A stretch of 31,337 nt of DNA from assembly GCA_030141605.1 (NCBI GenBank), contig JAQGDQ010001639.1, positions 1 through 31,337 of the forward strand, in the 5' to 3' direction. A program made the translations under genes and the position numbers. Shown piece by piece: positions 21,062 through 31,337 of the stretch; the stretch's first letter is position 1; every line of letters begins with the position of its first letter. The notes under the pieces are model-generated. The model was given only the letters and a program-made list of their open reading frames with translations, was not told the origin of the DNA and ran no database searches. This DNA comes from Tubiluchus corallicola. Taxonomy: Eukaryota; Priapulida; Priapulimorpha; Priapulimorphida; Tubiluchidae.

Positions 21062-21137
21062 TAACGATCTCTATTTACAGCGAGGCAATTATTTCTGATG
21101 CAAGGTAGACGCGCTATAGAGGGCAATGATATAGAGC

Positions 21138-21201
21138 ACATCTTCCATGTGGACTCTGGATTCGGATCCACATCTTCTATGTGGACTCTGGATTTGGATC
21201 C
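21138..21201. repeat. 32-bp direct duplication
   Basis: Two copies of ACATCTTC(C/T)ATGTGGACTC continuing to GGATCC, at 21138-21169 and 21170-21201, with two mismatches. Confidence 0.9.
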
Positions 21202-21280
21202 ACATCTGTTATGTAAACTTGTTGCAAACGACCTATCGTCAAAGTGGCTGCGTCTAACGTGCGTCTCTTTGTGTCTTTGG

Positions 21281-21421
<141 letters not shown>

Positions 21422-22109
21422 ATTTATGCAGCGTTACTGCCGACGCAAGCCCTGTATGCAAAAAGGCAGTATGTAAGTGGTATAAAATTTCAACACGAAG
21501 TTTTTAATCGCTACGTTAGTGGAGGGTTCTCTTGTACTGAGTGTTTACAAAACTCTGAATCATTGATGGAAAAGTTCAACAAAGCCGTGACTGGTAACCT
21601 TCAAACGTCCTTACAACGTGCTACTTATAAATAATTATTATTGTAAGAAATGAATAATTGGGAATTAAACACAACGGGAAACATTCATTAGATCATCAAC
21701 ATCGGGTTTATTCTTATAACAACACTAGAACATTATACAAGATCGTCAAATTATTTTCTACTTAAAGGAAAGATCAACTCTTCTGGGAAGTTAGGCTTAT
21801 TTCAATGTTCGTGAAAAATGTTAGAAGGATTTAGTAACGAAACTGCAATAAGCGCCTCGTGTAATTAGTAAAATCACTTTAAAGTCATGATCACTTCATG
21901 CTTGGGCGCTCTCATTTTCAATGTCCATTCTTCTTCCAATGACGTCATTCGTCCTGGACAAAACCAGCGCACTGACTGTCAATCTCCATGAAAAAGTATA
22001 ATAAGTTCTTACAAGAAAAATTACATAGCTAGTTTTGTAATATTAGGTAATCATATTTTTGCGTGAACATTAGAGGTAAACTGCAGAAGTTTTAACTAGT
22101 TTAAGCAGC
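21422..22109. other. Unique DNA, no feature recognised
   Basis: AT-rich DNA. A segment near 21765 (TTAAAGGAAAGATCAACTC) is loosely similar to the 72-bp unit at 16767-17117, too weakly to annotate. Confidence 0.4.
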
Positions 22110-22186
22110 GCGCGCTTACTGAAAGCCACGATGTGCTTACGAAAAGTCACGAAATCCGTCAGTTATGTCCTAATTTTCAAGTGAAT
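22110..22186 (+). repeat. 77-bp dispersed repeat, right inverted copy
   Basis: GCGCGCTTACTGAAAGCCAC to TTTTCAAGTGAAT, the inverted partner of 17221-17297. The outer ends (ATTCACTTGAAA) match. No target-site duplication is visible outside the pair. Confidence 0.8.
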
Positions 22187-23129
22187 AGTGGCTACCATCG
22201 GTACTGGTAATTGCTGATGACAGCTTCAATTTCAATACTAAAACAGTGAACAGGTTTCCTTGGAAACCATGACGCTCGCTAGCAGTTCGTCGCTTGATCA
22301 ACTTTGATACCCAAGAAGCATTTGTAATGTTAGCAGACGGAAACTTGAGCTTAGCCAGCAATCTTACCTGCATTTACCTACGTCAAACAGCCTCCACAGA
22401 TAATATCAGGTGAGATGGTGGGGGGGGGGGGTGATTACCTTGGCTTCAAAACGAAGAGCTCGTAGAAGTACTTAATTAAATGGTCTACACATAGGTGAGA
22501 TTTTGTGTGTAAATTTGCCTGCAAGGATTTCGAGATTACCTAATTCCTCCCTTCCTGTAAGGAAACTTCGCTGTGTCAGTGTTTTTAAAGGAACGATTTC
22601 GTATACAATCGTTCAAAATAAAGTATGCTCTAGCATAGTGAAAACTACAGCAGATTTTTTAAATCAAAGCTCAAATTAAATAGTAATTACTTCGGATAGT
22701 TAAATTTAGTTAAACTTTCAAAGCCTATGCGCGGCTCAGCGAATCCACAAAGACTGGCAATAGCGCCTTTTTGTCACATTCGATTAGCCGACAAATAGGC
22801 GCGGTATCGCGATAAGCACGATCATGAACTGCAGTGTTTGTTTGTGACGTTAGTGTGACGTACAGCCAATTTTTGCAACATCACAACAGCGTCTTATAAT
22901 GTTCGCTTACGCGCAGGGAAGATGTCTACCATTGCACAAACTGTGTTAGTTTGTGACGTAAACGACAACTTGTGTTCGGTTACCGTTAATTAACTTTTCA
23001 AGCTAATTATTCAAACACAAGGAATAATAGCTAACTTTTATAGATAGGAAAACGTATATTTTGGACAGTAAATTAAAATGAAGTCGAGTCTAATCAAACG
23101 TCCGGTTTTCCTTTTAAGGTATTTTGAAG
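22187..23129. other. Unique DNA, no feature recognised
   Basis: It contains a G run of about 10 near 22423 and a CpG-richer stretch at about 22725-22860. A minus frame at 22170-22373 (67 codons) begins at ATG but has no recognisable motif. Confidence 0.4.
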
Positions 23130-24068
23130 TCAGCTGATAGAGTTGCTTGATATTAAAAGTCTCCTGATACAGTTGCTTGATATTAAAAGTCTCCTGATAC
23201 AGTTGCTTGATATTAAAAGTCTCCTGATACAGTTGCTTGATATTAAAAGTCTTCTGATACAGTTGCTTGATATTAAAAGTCTTCTGATACAGTTGCTTGA
23301 TATTAAAAGTCTTCTGATACAGTTGCTTGATATTAAAAGTCTTCTGATACAGTTGCTTGATATTAAAAGTCTTCTGATAAAGTTGCTTGATATTAAAAGT
23401 CTTCTGATACAGTTGCTTGATATTAAAAGTCTTCTGATAAAGTTGCTTGATATTAAAAGTCTCCTGATAGAGTTGCTTGATATTAAAAGTCTTCTGATAA
23501 AGTTGCTTGATATTAAAAGTCTTCTGATAAAGTTGCTTGATATTAAAAGCCTCCTGATACAGTTGCTTGATATTAAAAGTCTTCTGATACAGTTGCTTGA
23601 TATTAAAAGTCTTCTGATAAAGTTGCTTGATATTAAAAGTCTCCTGATACAGTTGCTTGATATTAAAAGTCTCCTGATACAGTTGCTTGATATTAAAAGT
23701 CTTCTGATACAGTTGCTTGATATTAAAAGTCTTCTGATACAGTTGCTTGATATTAAAAGCCCCCTGATACAGTTGCTTGATATTAAAAGTCTTCTGATAC
23801 AGTTGCTTGATATTAAAAGTCTTCTGATACAGTTGCTTGATATTAAAAGTCTCCTGATACAGTTGCTTGATATTAAAAGTCTTCTGATACAGTTGCTTGA
23901 TATTAAAAGTCTTCTGATACAGTTGCTTGATATTAAAAGCCCCCTGATACAGTTGCTTGATATTAGAAGTTCTCCTGATACAGTTGCTTGATATTAAAAG
24001 CCCCCTGATAGAGTTGCTTGATATTAGAAGCCTCCTGATACAGTTGCTTGATATTAAAAGCCTCCTAT
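23130..24068. repeat. 30-bp minisatellite, about 31 copies
   Basis: The unit is AGTTGCTTGATATTAAAAGT plus C(T/C)(C/T)CTGATA(C/A/G). Variants at the C/T and the last base recur in blocks; the AAAAGCCCC form appears at about 23758, 23938 and 23998, and the first two are 180 bp (six units) apart. One plus frame reads LLDIKSLLIQ repeated about 28 times, but its only start is TTG and it runs out by a one-base insertion near 23970. I treat it as non-coding. Confidence 0.95.
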
Positions 24069-24749
24069 AGATAAACCTTGCGTGTCACTGCTACTTATTA
24101 CATAAAACTTGCATTTAATTACGAATATGCAAAGATCGTTAACAACCCTGGGTGGTATAAACCAAACTACACGTACCAATCTGCAGAAACAGTCACATTC
24201 CTCAGCCACATAATAGCCCGCATTTTACGCGTACTTAGCCACTATTTAAAAGCCCATTATCAGATGCAAACGAACTTCTCTCACAAAGGCAGCGGACCCA
24301 AGAAGACCCTACTTGTGTTACTTTGCACTGTAGCTACTTTGTAAAGAAAGGCAGCAATCAAGCTTCAGGAAGTAAATAACCTTTTGGGCTCAGAAAAGCC
24401 ACTGTATTCAAACATCAAAGCAACGAAAAGATGGAAGTTACTAGTTAGCTACACTAGAAATGAGTCACCATTGAGAGGCGTATTTTATAGTAGAGTTTCT
24501 TTCCAATGTTTCCAAAAAGGATTACATATTACACTGACTTGGTCTAAGCTTATGGAGGCTGCTACACCAAGTTAGTAAATTTAGGTCAAACGCATGATAA
24601 ATAGTTGCAAACGCACTGGTCAAAATGTGTCCTTGACAAACAGGTTATATTATTAAACAGGAGTGGACATAAAGCATTATTTACCATGTAGCAGTTACTC
24701 GTGGATGCCTTAGTTGGTTAAGTGACTTGCAAGCTAACTATTTGAACGT
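24069..24749. other. Unique DNA, no confident gene
   Basis: Two plus frames of 88 and 63 codons (24078-24344 and 24384-24575) start at TTG. Neither carries a recognisable motif. Confidence 0.4.
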
Positions 24750-25390
24750 CTTAAAGCAAATCCGGACCCAATCTTAAACTGTAGATCAAAACAATCTACT
24801 CTTTAAAATATTGAAAGGAAACGTACTATTTTTTTCAAAAATGACTTACGTGAAAGAATTATTACCAAACAAACACAGTTTCGCGTTCGCGCCACTAGTT
24901 TTTCGCTAGTTAGACGGGCAGTAAGGCCTGCATTTCGGAAATGTATTGCCATTAAAAAACAGGTGCCGTACCTCTCAGTTGAGATGTGTTAGTTTCTAAC
25001 GAACTACGCAAGTTCGACAGCTCATGCCTAAGAACATCTGTAAATTTGAATTTTGAATTTTTATATTAAAGCTTACCTAGTTTTAGTACAACGCACTGAA
25101 TATCTTACAGTAGCACGGTACTTCAATTTTCGCTTTCGCAAACACGTGCAACACGCTCGTGGAATATTTTTGCAGTTGAAAATCATGTTAGTTTGTGATG
25201 TCATCAATAGTTGGTATCGCTCGCCGCTAATTCAGTTTTTAATCTATTATTTAATGATCAGCAACGCTTTTGCAGTATCAATTGCGTTAAAATGTCAACT
25301 TTTTATGGGACCTGAAAATGGGGAAGTAAATGAAAAATTATCCTGTCTTCTTTCAAACCTCAGATGTTTGAAGTAATAGACAAAATATGA
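24750..25390 (+). repeat. Dispersed repeat, copy 2
   Basis: Diverged partner of 7009-7690, in the same orientation and 17.7 kb away. It lacks the ACCACT array. It has CATCAATAGTTGG where copy 1 expands into ACTACTACC. A 107-codon plus frame (25053-25373) covers the second half but has a TTG start. Confidence 0.7.
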
Positions 25391-26436
25391 GGTGTGAATG
25401 ACAGTAACGTTTGTCACTTTCAAAAAATAGTTATCAAAATAAAATAGGAAAAATATTAAAGGAAGAAATATCCCTTATCATTGATTTGGTTTGACGAAAA
25501 GGCCAAAAAGTAACTTGTTTGTTTAGTTGTTAGTTTTCTCAATGAAAATGATTCTACGAAAATGATATCAACTGCCGTTTTTTAATTTAAAAAGATTTAA
25601 AAAACGTCGTACTTGACGAGTTTACGTTGTTGTTAGGGAATGAAAAATGAACTCTCAGTCAAAGTTAACGACATGCATACATGTCCAAGGTTCTCATACG
25701 TTTTTCAATGATTTCCCATATTTAAACATTTTCTATATTGAGCAAAAAGGAATTATTCTACGCACATGCACAATGCACAATCATACCTAATAAAAAAAGG
25801 TTAGAAGCATAAGAACTCAAAGATTGCACATTTTGATATTTCTAAGACGATCTTTTTCGACAGATTTGCAACAGAATAAGACCAGCATAACAAATCTAAC
25901 CCAATCATATGGCTCTATTTCCATACCGCCAAGCCAACTCTTTGCAGACGTATTAAACGACGTTGCTGCTGTAGCAATTTACCAATGTGAATGCGACTGA
26001 TTCCTCGCTACTAAAGAATGTCAGATCTCGATCAACAGTGTGAACGCAGCTTAAGTTCACTGACGATTATCAAATCTTGATCGTCGGTCGGTTCGGTTAA
26101 TTGGTAGCGACAGTTTAAGCGCACGTTCAAAGGACGGTAGACTAACATAATGTATTAGCGCGGGGGACTTCAATCATTCATGAATGAATGAATGAACTCG
26201 AATAGTTCATTCATCAGCTACTTGGCAAAATATGCAACACCCATGAACTAGCAAAGTTTTGGAATTTACTTTGCAATATTATTCTTTCGGGCAGCACGGT
26301 ATGTTTACTCTTAAAACTGAGAAGTGCTGCAAACCTCCAATTCGGCCTACAGTTCTGCAAAAAGATTTTTCTAGTGATAATTGACGAAATTTCTTATTAA
26401 ATTTTTTGACATTCTTCGTTTAAAATATGGAGGGAA
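25391..26436. other. Unique DNA with a small hairpin
   Basis: No gene is visible. At 26189-26213, TGAATGAACT and AGTTCATTCA form a perfect 10-bp stem with a 5-nt loop, next to a short (TGAA)n run. A CAGTGTGAACGCAGCTTA stretch near 26036 resembles the edge motif of the 106-bp satellite (TAGTCTGAACACGCCTTA at 20550). Confidence 0.4.
26189..26213. other. Perfect 10-bp hairpin
   Basis: TGAATGAACT, loop CGAAT, AGTTCATTCA. No function can be assigned. Confidence 0.6.
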
Positions 26437-26440
26437 CTTG

Positions 26441-29400
26441 CTTGAAGCTGATGAAGATAAAATTTTAGAAGATCCAGCAAGTGAAGATGATGTGGTTAAG
26501 CTTGAAGCTGATGAAGATAAAATTTTAGAAGAATCAGCAAGTGAAGATGATGTGGTTAAGCTTGAAGCTGATGAAGATAACATTTTAGAAGATCCAGCAA
26601 GCGAAGACGATGTGGTTAAGCTTGAAGCTGATGAAGAAAAAATTCTAGAAGAATCAGCAAGTGAAGATGATGTGGTTAAGCTTGAAGTTGACGAAGATAA
26701 AATTTTAGAAGATCCAACAAGTGAAGATGATGTGGTTAAGCTTGAAGCTGATGAAGATAAAATTTTAGAAGATCCAGCAAGTGAAGATGATGTGGCTAAG
26801 CTTGAAGCTGCTGAAGATAAAATTTTAGAAGATCCAGCAAGTGAAGACGATGTGGTTAAGCTTGAAGCTGATGAAGATAAAATTTTAGAAGATCCAACAA
26901 GTAAAGATGAGGTGGTTAAGCTTGAAGCTGATGACGATAAAATTTTAGAAGATCCAGCAAGTGAAGATGGTGTGGTTAAGCTTGAAGCTGATGAAGATAA
27001 AATTTAGAAGATCCAGCAAGTGAAGACGAGGTGGCTAAGCTTGAAGCTGACGAAGATAAAATTTTAGAAGATCCAGCAAGTGAAGATGATGTGGCTAAGC
27101 TTGAAGCTGATGACGATAAAATTTTAGAAGATCCAGCAAGTGAAGATGAGGTGGGTAAGCTTGAAGCTGATGAAGATAAAATTTTAGAAGAATCAGGAAG
27201 TGAAGATGATGTGGCTAAGCTTGAAGCTGACGAAGATAAAATTTTAGAAGATCCAGCAAGTGAAGATGATGTGGTTAAGCTTGAAGCCGATGAAGATAAA
27301 ATTTTAGAAGATCCAGCAAGTGAAGATGAGCTTGAAGCTGATGAAGATAAAATTTTAGAAGATCCAGCAAGTGAAGACGATGCGGTTAAGCTTGAAGCTG
27401 ACGAAGATAAAATTTAGATGATCCAGCAAGTAAAGATGAGGTGGCTAAGCTTGAAGCTGATGAAGATAAAATTTTAGAAGATCCAGCAAGTGAAGACGAG
27501 ATGGCTAAGCTTGAAGCTGATGAAGATAAAATTTTAGAAGATCCAGCAAGTGAAGATGAGATGGTTAAGCTTAAAGCTGATGAAGATAAAATTTTAGAAG
27601 ATCCAGCAAGTGAAGATGAGGTGGTTAAGCTTGAAGCTGATGAAGATAAAATTTTAGAAGATCCAGCAAGTGAAGATGAGGTGGTTAAGCTTGAAGCTGA
27701 TGAAGATAAAATTTTAGAAGATCCAACAAGTGAAAACGAGGTGGTTAAGCTTAAAGCTGATGAAGATAAAATTTTAGAAGATCCAGCAAGTGAAGATGAT
27801 GTGGTTAAGCTTAAAGCTGATGAAGATAAAATTTTAGAAGATCCAGCAAGTGAAGATGAGATGGTTAAGCTTGAAGCTGACGAAGATAAAATTTTAGAAG
27901 ATCCAGCAAGTGAAGACGAGATGGCTAAGCTTGAAGCTGACGAAGATAAAATTTTAGAAGATCCAGCAAGTGAAGATGATGTGGTTAAGCTTGAAGCTGA
28001 CGAAGATAAAATTTAGAAGATCCAACAAGTGAAGACGAGGTGGTTAAGCTTAAAGCTGATGAAGATAAAATTTTAGAAGATCCAGCAAGTGAAGATGATG
28101 TGGTTAAGCTTAAAGCTGATGAAGATAAAATTTTAGAAGATCCAGCAAGTGAAGATGAGATGGTTAAGCTTGAAGCTGACGAAGATAAAATTTTAGAAGA
28201 TCCAGCAAGTGAAGACGAGATGGCTAAGCTTGAAGCTGACGAAGATAAAATTTTAGAAGATCCAGCAAGTGAAGATGATGTGGTTAAGCTTGAAGCTGAC
28301 GAAGATAAAATTTAGAAGATCCAACAAGTGAAGACGAGGTGGTTAAGCTTAAAGCTGATGAAGATAAAATTTTAGAAGATCCAGCAAGTGAAGATGATGT
28401 GGTTAAGCTTAAAGCTGATGAAGATAAAATTTTAGAAGATCCAGCAAGTGAAGATGAGATGGTTAAGCTTGAAGCTGACGAAGATAAAATTTTAGAAGAT
28501 CCAGCAAGTGAAGACGAGATGGCTAAGCTTGAAGCTGACGAAGATAAAATTTTAGAAGATCCAGCAAGTGAAGATGATGTGGCTAAGCTTGAAGCTGATG
28601 AAGATAAAATTTTAGAAGATCCAGCAAGTGAAGATGATGTGGTTAAGCTTGAAGCTGATGAAGATAAAATTTTAGAAGATCCAGCAAGTGAAGAGTGGTG
28701 GTGGTTTTGGGTGGTGATGTGGTTAAGCTTAAAGCTGATGAAGATAAAATTTTAGAAGAATCAGCAAGTGAAGATGACGTGGTTAAGCTTGAAGCTGATG
28801 AAGATAAAATTTTAGAAGATCCAGCAAGTGAAGATGGTGTGGTTAAGCTTGAAGCTGATGAAGATGAAATTTTAGAAGATCCAGCAAGTGAAGATGGTGT
28901 GGTTAAGCTTGAAGCTGGTGAAGATAAAATTCTAGAAGATCCAGCAAGTGAAGATGATGTGGTTAAGCTTGAAGCTGATGAAGATAAAATCTTAGAAGAT
29001 CCAGCAAGTGAAGACGAGGTGGTTAAGCTTGAAGCTGATGAAGATAAAATTTTAGAAGATCCAGCAAGTGAAGATGAGATGGTTAAGCTTGAAGCTGACG
29101 AAGATAAAATTTTAAAAGATCCAGCAAGTGAAGATGATGTGGTTAAGCTTAAAGCTGACGAAGCTTGAAGCTGACGAAGATAAAATTTTAGAAGATCCAG
29201 CAAGTGAAGATGAGGTGGCTAAGCTTGAAGCTGATGAAGATAAAATTTTAGAAGATCCCGCAAGTGAAGATGAGGTGGTTAAGCTTGAAGCTGATGAAGA
29301 TAAAATTTTACAAGATCCAGCAAGTGAAGACGATGTGGTTAAGCTTGAATCTGATGACGATAAAATTTTAGAAGATCCAGCAAGTGAAGATGGTGTGGTT

Positions 29401-30499
29401 AAGCTTAAAGCTGATGAAGATAAAATTTTAGAAGAATCAGCAAGTGAAGATGACGTGGTTAAGCTTGAAGCTGATGAAGATAAAATTTTAGAAGATCCAG
29501 CAAGTGAAGATGGTGTGGTTAAGCTTGAAGCTGATGAAGATGAAATTTTAGAAGATCCAGCAAGTGAAGATGGTGTGACTAAGCTTGAAGCTGATGAAGA
29601 TAAAATTTTAGAAGATCCAGCAAGTGAAGATGGTGTGACTAAGCTTGAAGCTGATGAAGATAAAATTTTAGAAGATCCAGCAAGTGAAGATGGTGTGACT
29701 AAGCTTGAAGCTGATGAAGATAAAATTTTAGAAGATCCAGCAAGTGAAGACGAGATGGCTAAGCTTGAAGCTGACGATGATAAAATTTTAGAAGAATCAG
29801 CAAGTGAAGATGATGTGGTTAAGCTTGAAGCTGATGAAGATAAAATTTTAGAAGATCCAGCAAGTGAAGACGAGGTGGTTAAGCTTGAAGCTGATGAAGA
29901 TAAAATTTTAGAAGATCCAGCAAGTGAAGATGGTGTGGTTAAGCTTGAAGCTGATGAAGATGAAATTTTAGAAGATCCAGCAAGTGAAGATGGTGTGGTT
30001 AAGCTTGAAGCTGGTGAAGATAAAATTCTAGAAGATCCAGCAAGTGAAGATGATGTGGTTAAGCTTGAAGCTGATGAAGATAAAATCTTAGAAGATCCAG
30101 CAAGTGAAGACGAGGTGGTTAAGCTTGAAGCTGATGAAGATAAAATTTTAGAAGATCCAGCAAGTGAAGATCATGTGGTTACGCTTGAAGCTGTGAAGAT
30201 AATTTTAGACGATCGAGTGAAGATGTGTGGTTAAGCTTGAAGCTGGTGGATATTTTAGACGATCACGTGAAGATGATGTGGTTAAGCTTGAAGCTGATGA
30301 AGATAAAATTTTAGAAGATCCAGCAAGTGAAGATGATGTGGTTAAGCTTGAAGCTGATGAAGATAAAATTTTAGAAGAATCAGCAAGTGAAGATGAGGTG
30401 GTTAAGCTTGAAGCTGACGAAGATAAAATTTTAGAAGATCCAGCAAGTGAAGACGAGGTGGTTAAGCTTGAAGCTGATGAAGATAAAATTTTAGAAGAT
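26441..30499 (+). repeat. 60-bp array, about 68 copies, encoding an acidic 20-residue repeat when in frame
   Basis: Each unit holds AAGCTTGAAGCTGATGAAGA, a TAAAATTTTAGAAGATCCAG block and CAAGTGAAGATGATGTGGTT. In frame it reads KLEADEDKILEDPASEDDVV, highly acidic and probably disordered. The frame is broken at least seven times. Four TTTT-to-TTT deletions create immediate TAG codons ending at 27007, 27417, 28016 and 28315. There is also an insertion of about 20 bp of G/T near 28695, a 16-bp duplication near 29160 and a degraded unit at 30170-30265. No in-frame ATG precedes the first units, and the first frame's start is TTG. Variation falls at all three codon positions. The reverse strand is also open (Ser-rich). 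I favour a non-coding or decayed array. HindIII sites (AAGCTT) occur in nearly every unit. Confidence 0.95.
27721..28618 (+). repeat. Higher-order triplication of a five-unit block in the 60-bp array
   Basis: Blocks at about 27721-28019, 28020-28318 and 28319-28618 match unit by unit: AACAAGTGAA(A/G)ACGAGGTGG, then two TTAAAGCTGA units, then ATGG-TTAAG and ATGG-CTAAG units. The first two blocks are 299 bp and share the one-base deletion; the third is full length. Confidence 0.85.
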
Positions 30500-30530
30500 A
30501 CAAACCAATTGCAGACGAAGTGGATGCCTT

Positions 30531-31337
30531 AAAAATAAACAGTGAACACTCTTAGGCTATTATAAAAAATTTCACAACATTTGAAAAACTTAGCATAAAT
30601 AATATAGCATAAACAACATAGTGCAATGGTGGAGAGCCTCTTTTCATCCTTGGTGATCTCACATGTCTATGCCAACTTGCCCTAGAACTTCTTCTTGTAC
30701 TAACAGGAGCATTTCAATTACCAGTTGGTCATTCTGTCCAGTTAGTAACGCATAAAACTTTCGTGAGGTAATTTTTAACCCTTTAGTGTAATATAAAAAC
30801 GTCTTGGCCGACTAAGGGTTAAACTGTGATGTCATTTATTCCACAACGTTCCTGACGTTTCAACAGCAAAACAAGACGTCATAACTCGCTTAACGTACAG
30901 ACATCAAAGGTTAATAATTAAGAAATAATTAGCCAAGCTCCTTCTCCCTCCCACCACCGCCCAAAAAAGTGAGAACTACCCCAAAAAGTGAGAACTACTC
31001 AAGTTTCTTTAAGCAGAATGAACTTGAATTTCTTGAGGTTCACAACTGGTGTTAATTGTGGTTAGGTTCAAGATAGCACAACAAAAACAACCGGAATTCC
31101 ATACCCATATCCCGGAAAAATCCCAATGCTGTTAGTTTACAAAAAAGTCACTGGTGTACAAGGAAAAAGTTGGATTTTCAAACTCAATGAAATATTGAGG
31201 TTTTGCACTTTTTTCCAAGTCTCCTTAAAGTTCCAGGTAAACCTTTTGCGAACTGATTTCTTTGTTAAATTCCTTCCCCAGTTCCTGCCACTGCTAATAT
31301 TTTTGTTTCATGTAGAGGAAAAACCAAAAAACTTAAT
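30531..31337. other. Unique DNA after the 60-bp array
   Basis: The last array frame stops (TAA, about 30530) and is followed at once by AAATAAAC. Beyond that no gene is visible. There is a short direct duplication of AAAAAGTGAGAACTAC near 30965-30997. Confidence 0.45.
30775..30822. mobile_element. TTAA-flanked palindrome, possible minimal piggyBac-type MITE
   Basis: TTAACCCTTTAGTG at the left and CGACTAAGGGTTAA at the right are inverted copies with a one-base bulge, about 40 bp apart. piggyBac-family transposons insert at TTAA and have termini starting CCC and ending GGG, often CCCTTT. The element would be only about 40 bp long, so this could equally be a chance hairpin. Confidence 0.35.

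Noticed and set aside
23143-23991. 282-codon open frame reading LLDIKSLLIQ repeats
   Set aside because: Its start is TTG, the array has no in-frame ATG, and the 30-bp unit is simply stop-free in this frame.
24705-24780. tRNA-like A-box (TTAGTTGGTTAAGTG) suggesting a tRNA or SINE head
   Set aside because: No B-box (GGTTCGANTCC-like) at the right distance and no cloverleaf could be drawn.

Overview
The window is AT-rich animal (metazoan) DNA, most likely from an invertebrate. Signs of this are a Gln-rich exon ending in a canonical GTAAGG splice donor, AATAAA signals, a dead non-LTR retrotransposon tail, a piggyBac-type TTAA palindrome and very heavy satellite load. There are no operons, no recognisable tRNA or rRNA genes and no CRISPR array. 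The species cannot be named from the sequence alone. By my count roughly 14-15 kb (nearly half) of the window is tandem repeat, in at least eighteen separate arrays with unit lengths of 2, 3, 4, 5, 6, 30, ~31, 49, 57, 60, 72, ~72, 78, 100, 106 and 139 bp.

Region by region. 1-2500: AT-rich DNA, a CT-rich ~31-bp minisatellite, then an (ATAAC)37 microsatellite. 2500-2770: a minus-strand 3'-terminal coding segment with stop and AATAAA. 3.1-5.5 kb: a 49-bp array (17 copies) and a 139-bp array (6 copies). 6.1-6.8 kb: the CT-rich minisatellite again, split by a 488-bp 5'-truncated non-LTR retrotransposon flanked by a 6-bp duplication. 7.0-7.7 kb: a dispersed repeat with a second diverged copy at 24.75-25.4 kb. 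8.0-10.75 kb: a 57-bp satellite (about 49 copies) with a 610-bp higher-order period. 13.05-14.08 kb: the one convincing host coding exon, on the minus strand, encoding a Gln/Ser/Asn-rich protein with a PAM2-like motif, with a CpG-rich, ATGGCG-rich promoter-like zone just upstream (14.2-14.54 kb). 14.7-18 kb: purine pentamer, AAT, TATC and short minisatellite arrays, including a 41-bp-arm palindrome. 18.3-20.56 kb: a 106-bp satellite interrupted by a small retroposon fragment. 20.75-21.06 kb: an open frame with a WxCxxCKxCxxC motif. 23.1-24.07 kb: a 30-bp array. 26.4-30.5 kb: a 60-bp array whose unit reads as a 20-residue acidic peptide, but which is repeatedly frameshifted. 30.5-31.3 kb: unique DNA with a TTAA-flanked palindrome.

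How the parts might work together. The Gln-rich exon ends after one base of a codon, and the 3'-terminal segment at 2.67-2.76 kb opens with two bases, so they are phase-compatible. They could be first and last coding exons of one minus-strand gene whose ~10-kb intron is filled with the satellites between them; this is inference only. The other long open frames (60-, 49- and 30-bp arrays) are best read as consequences of stop-free repeat units. They lack usable ATG starts, or are frameshifted, or are open in several frames at once.
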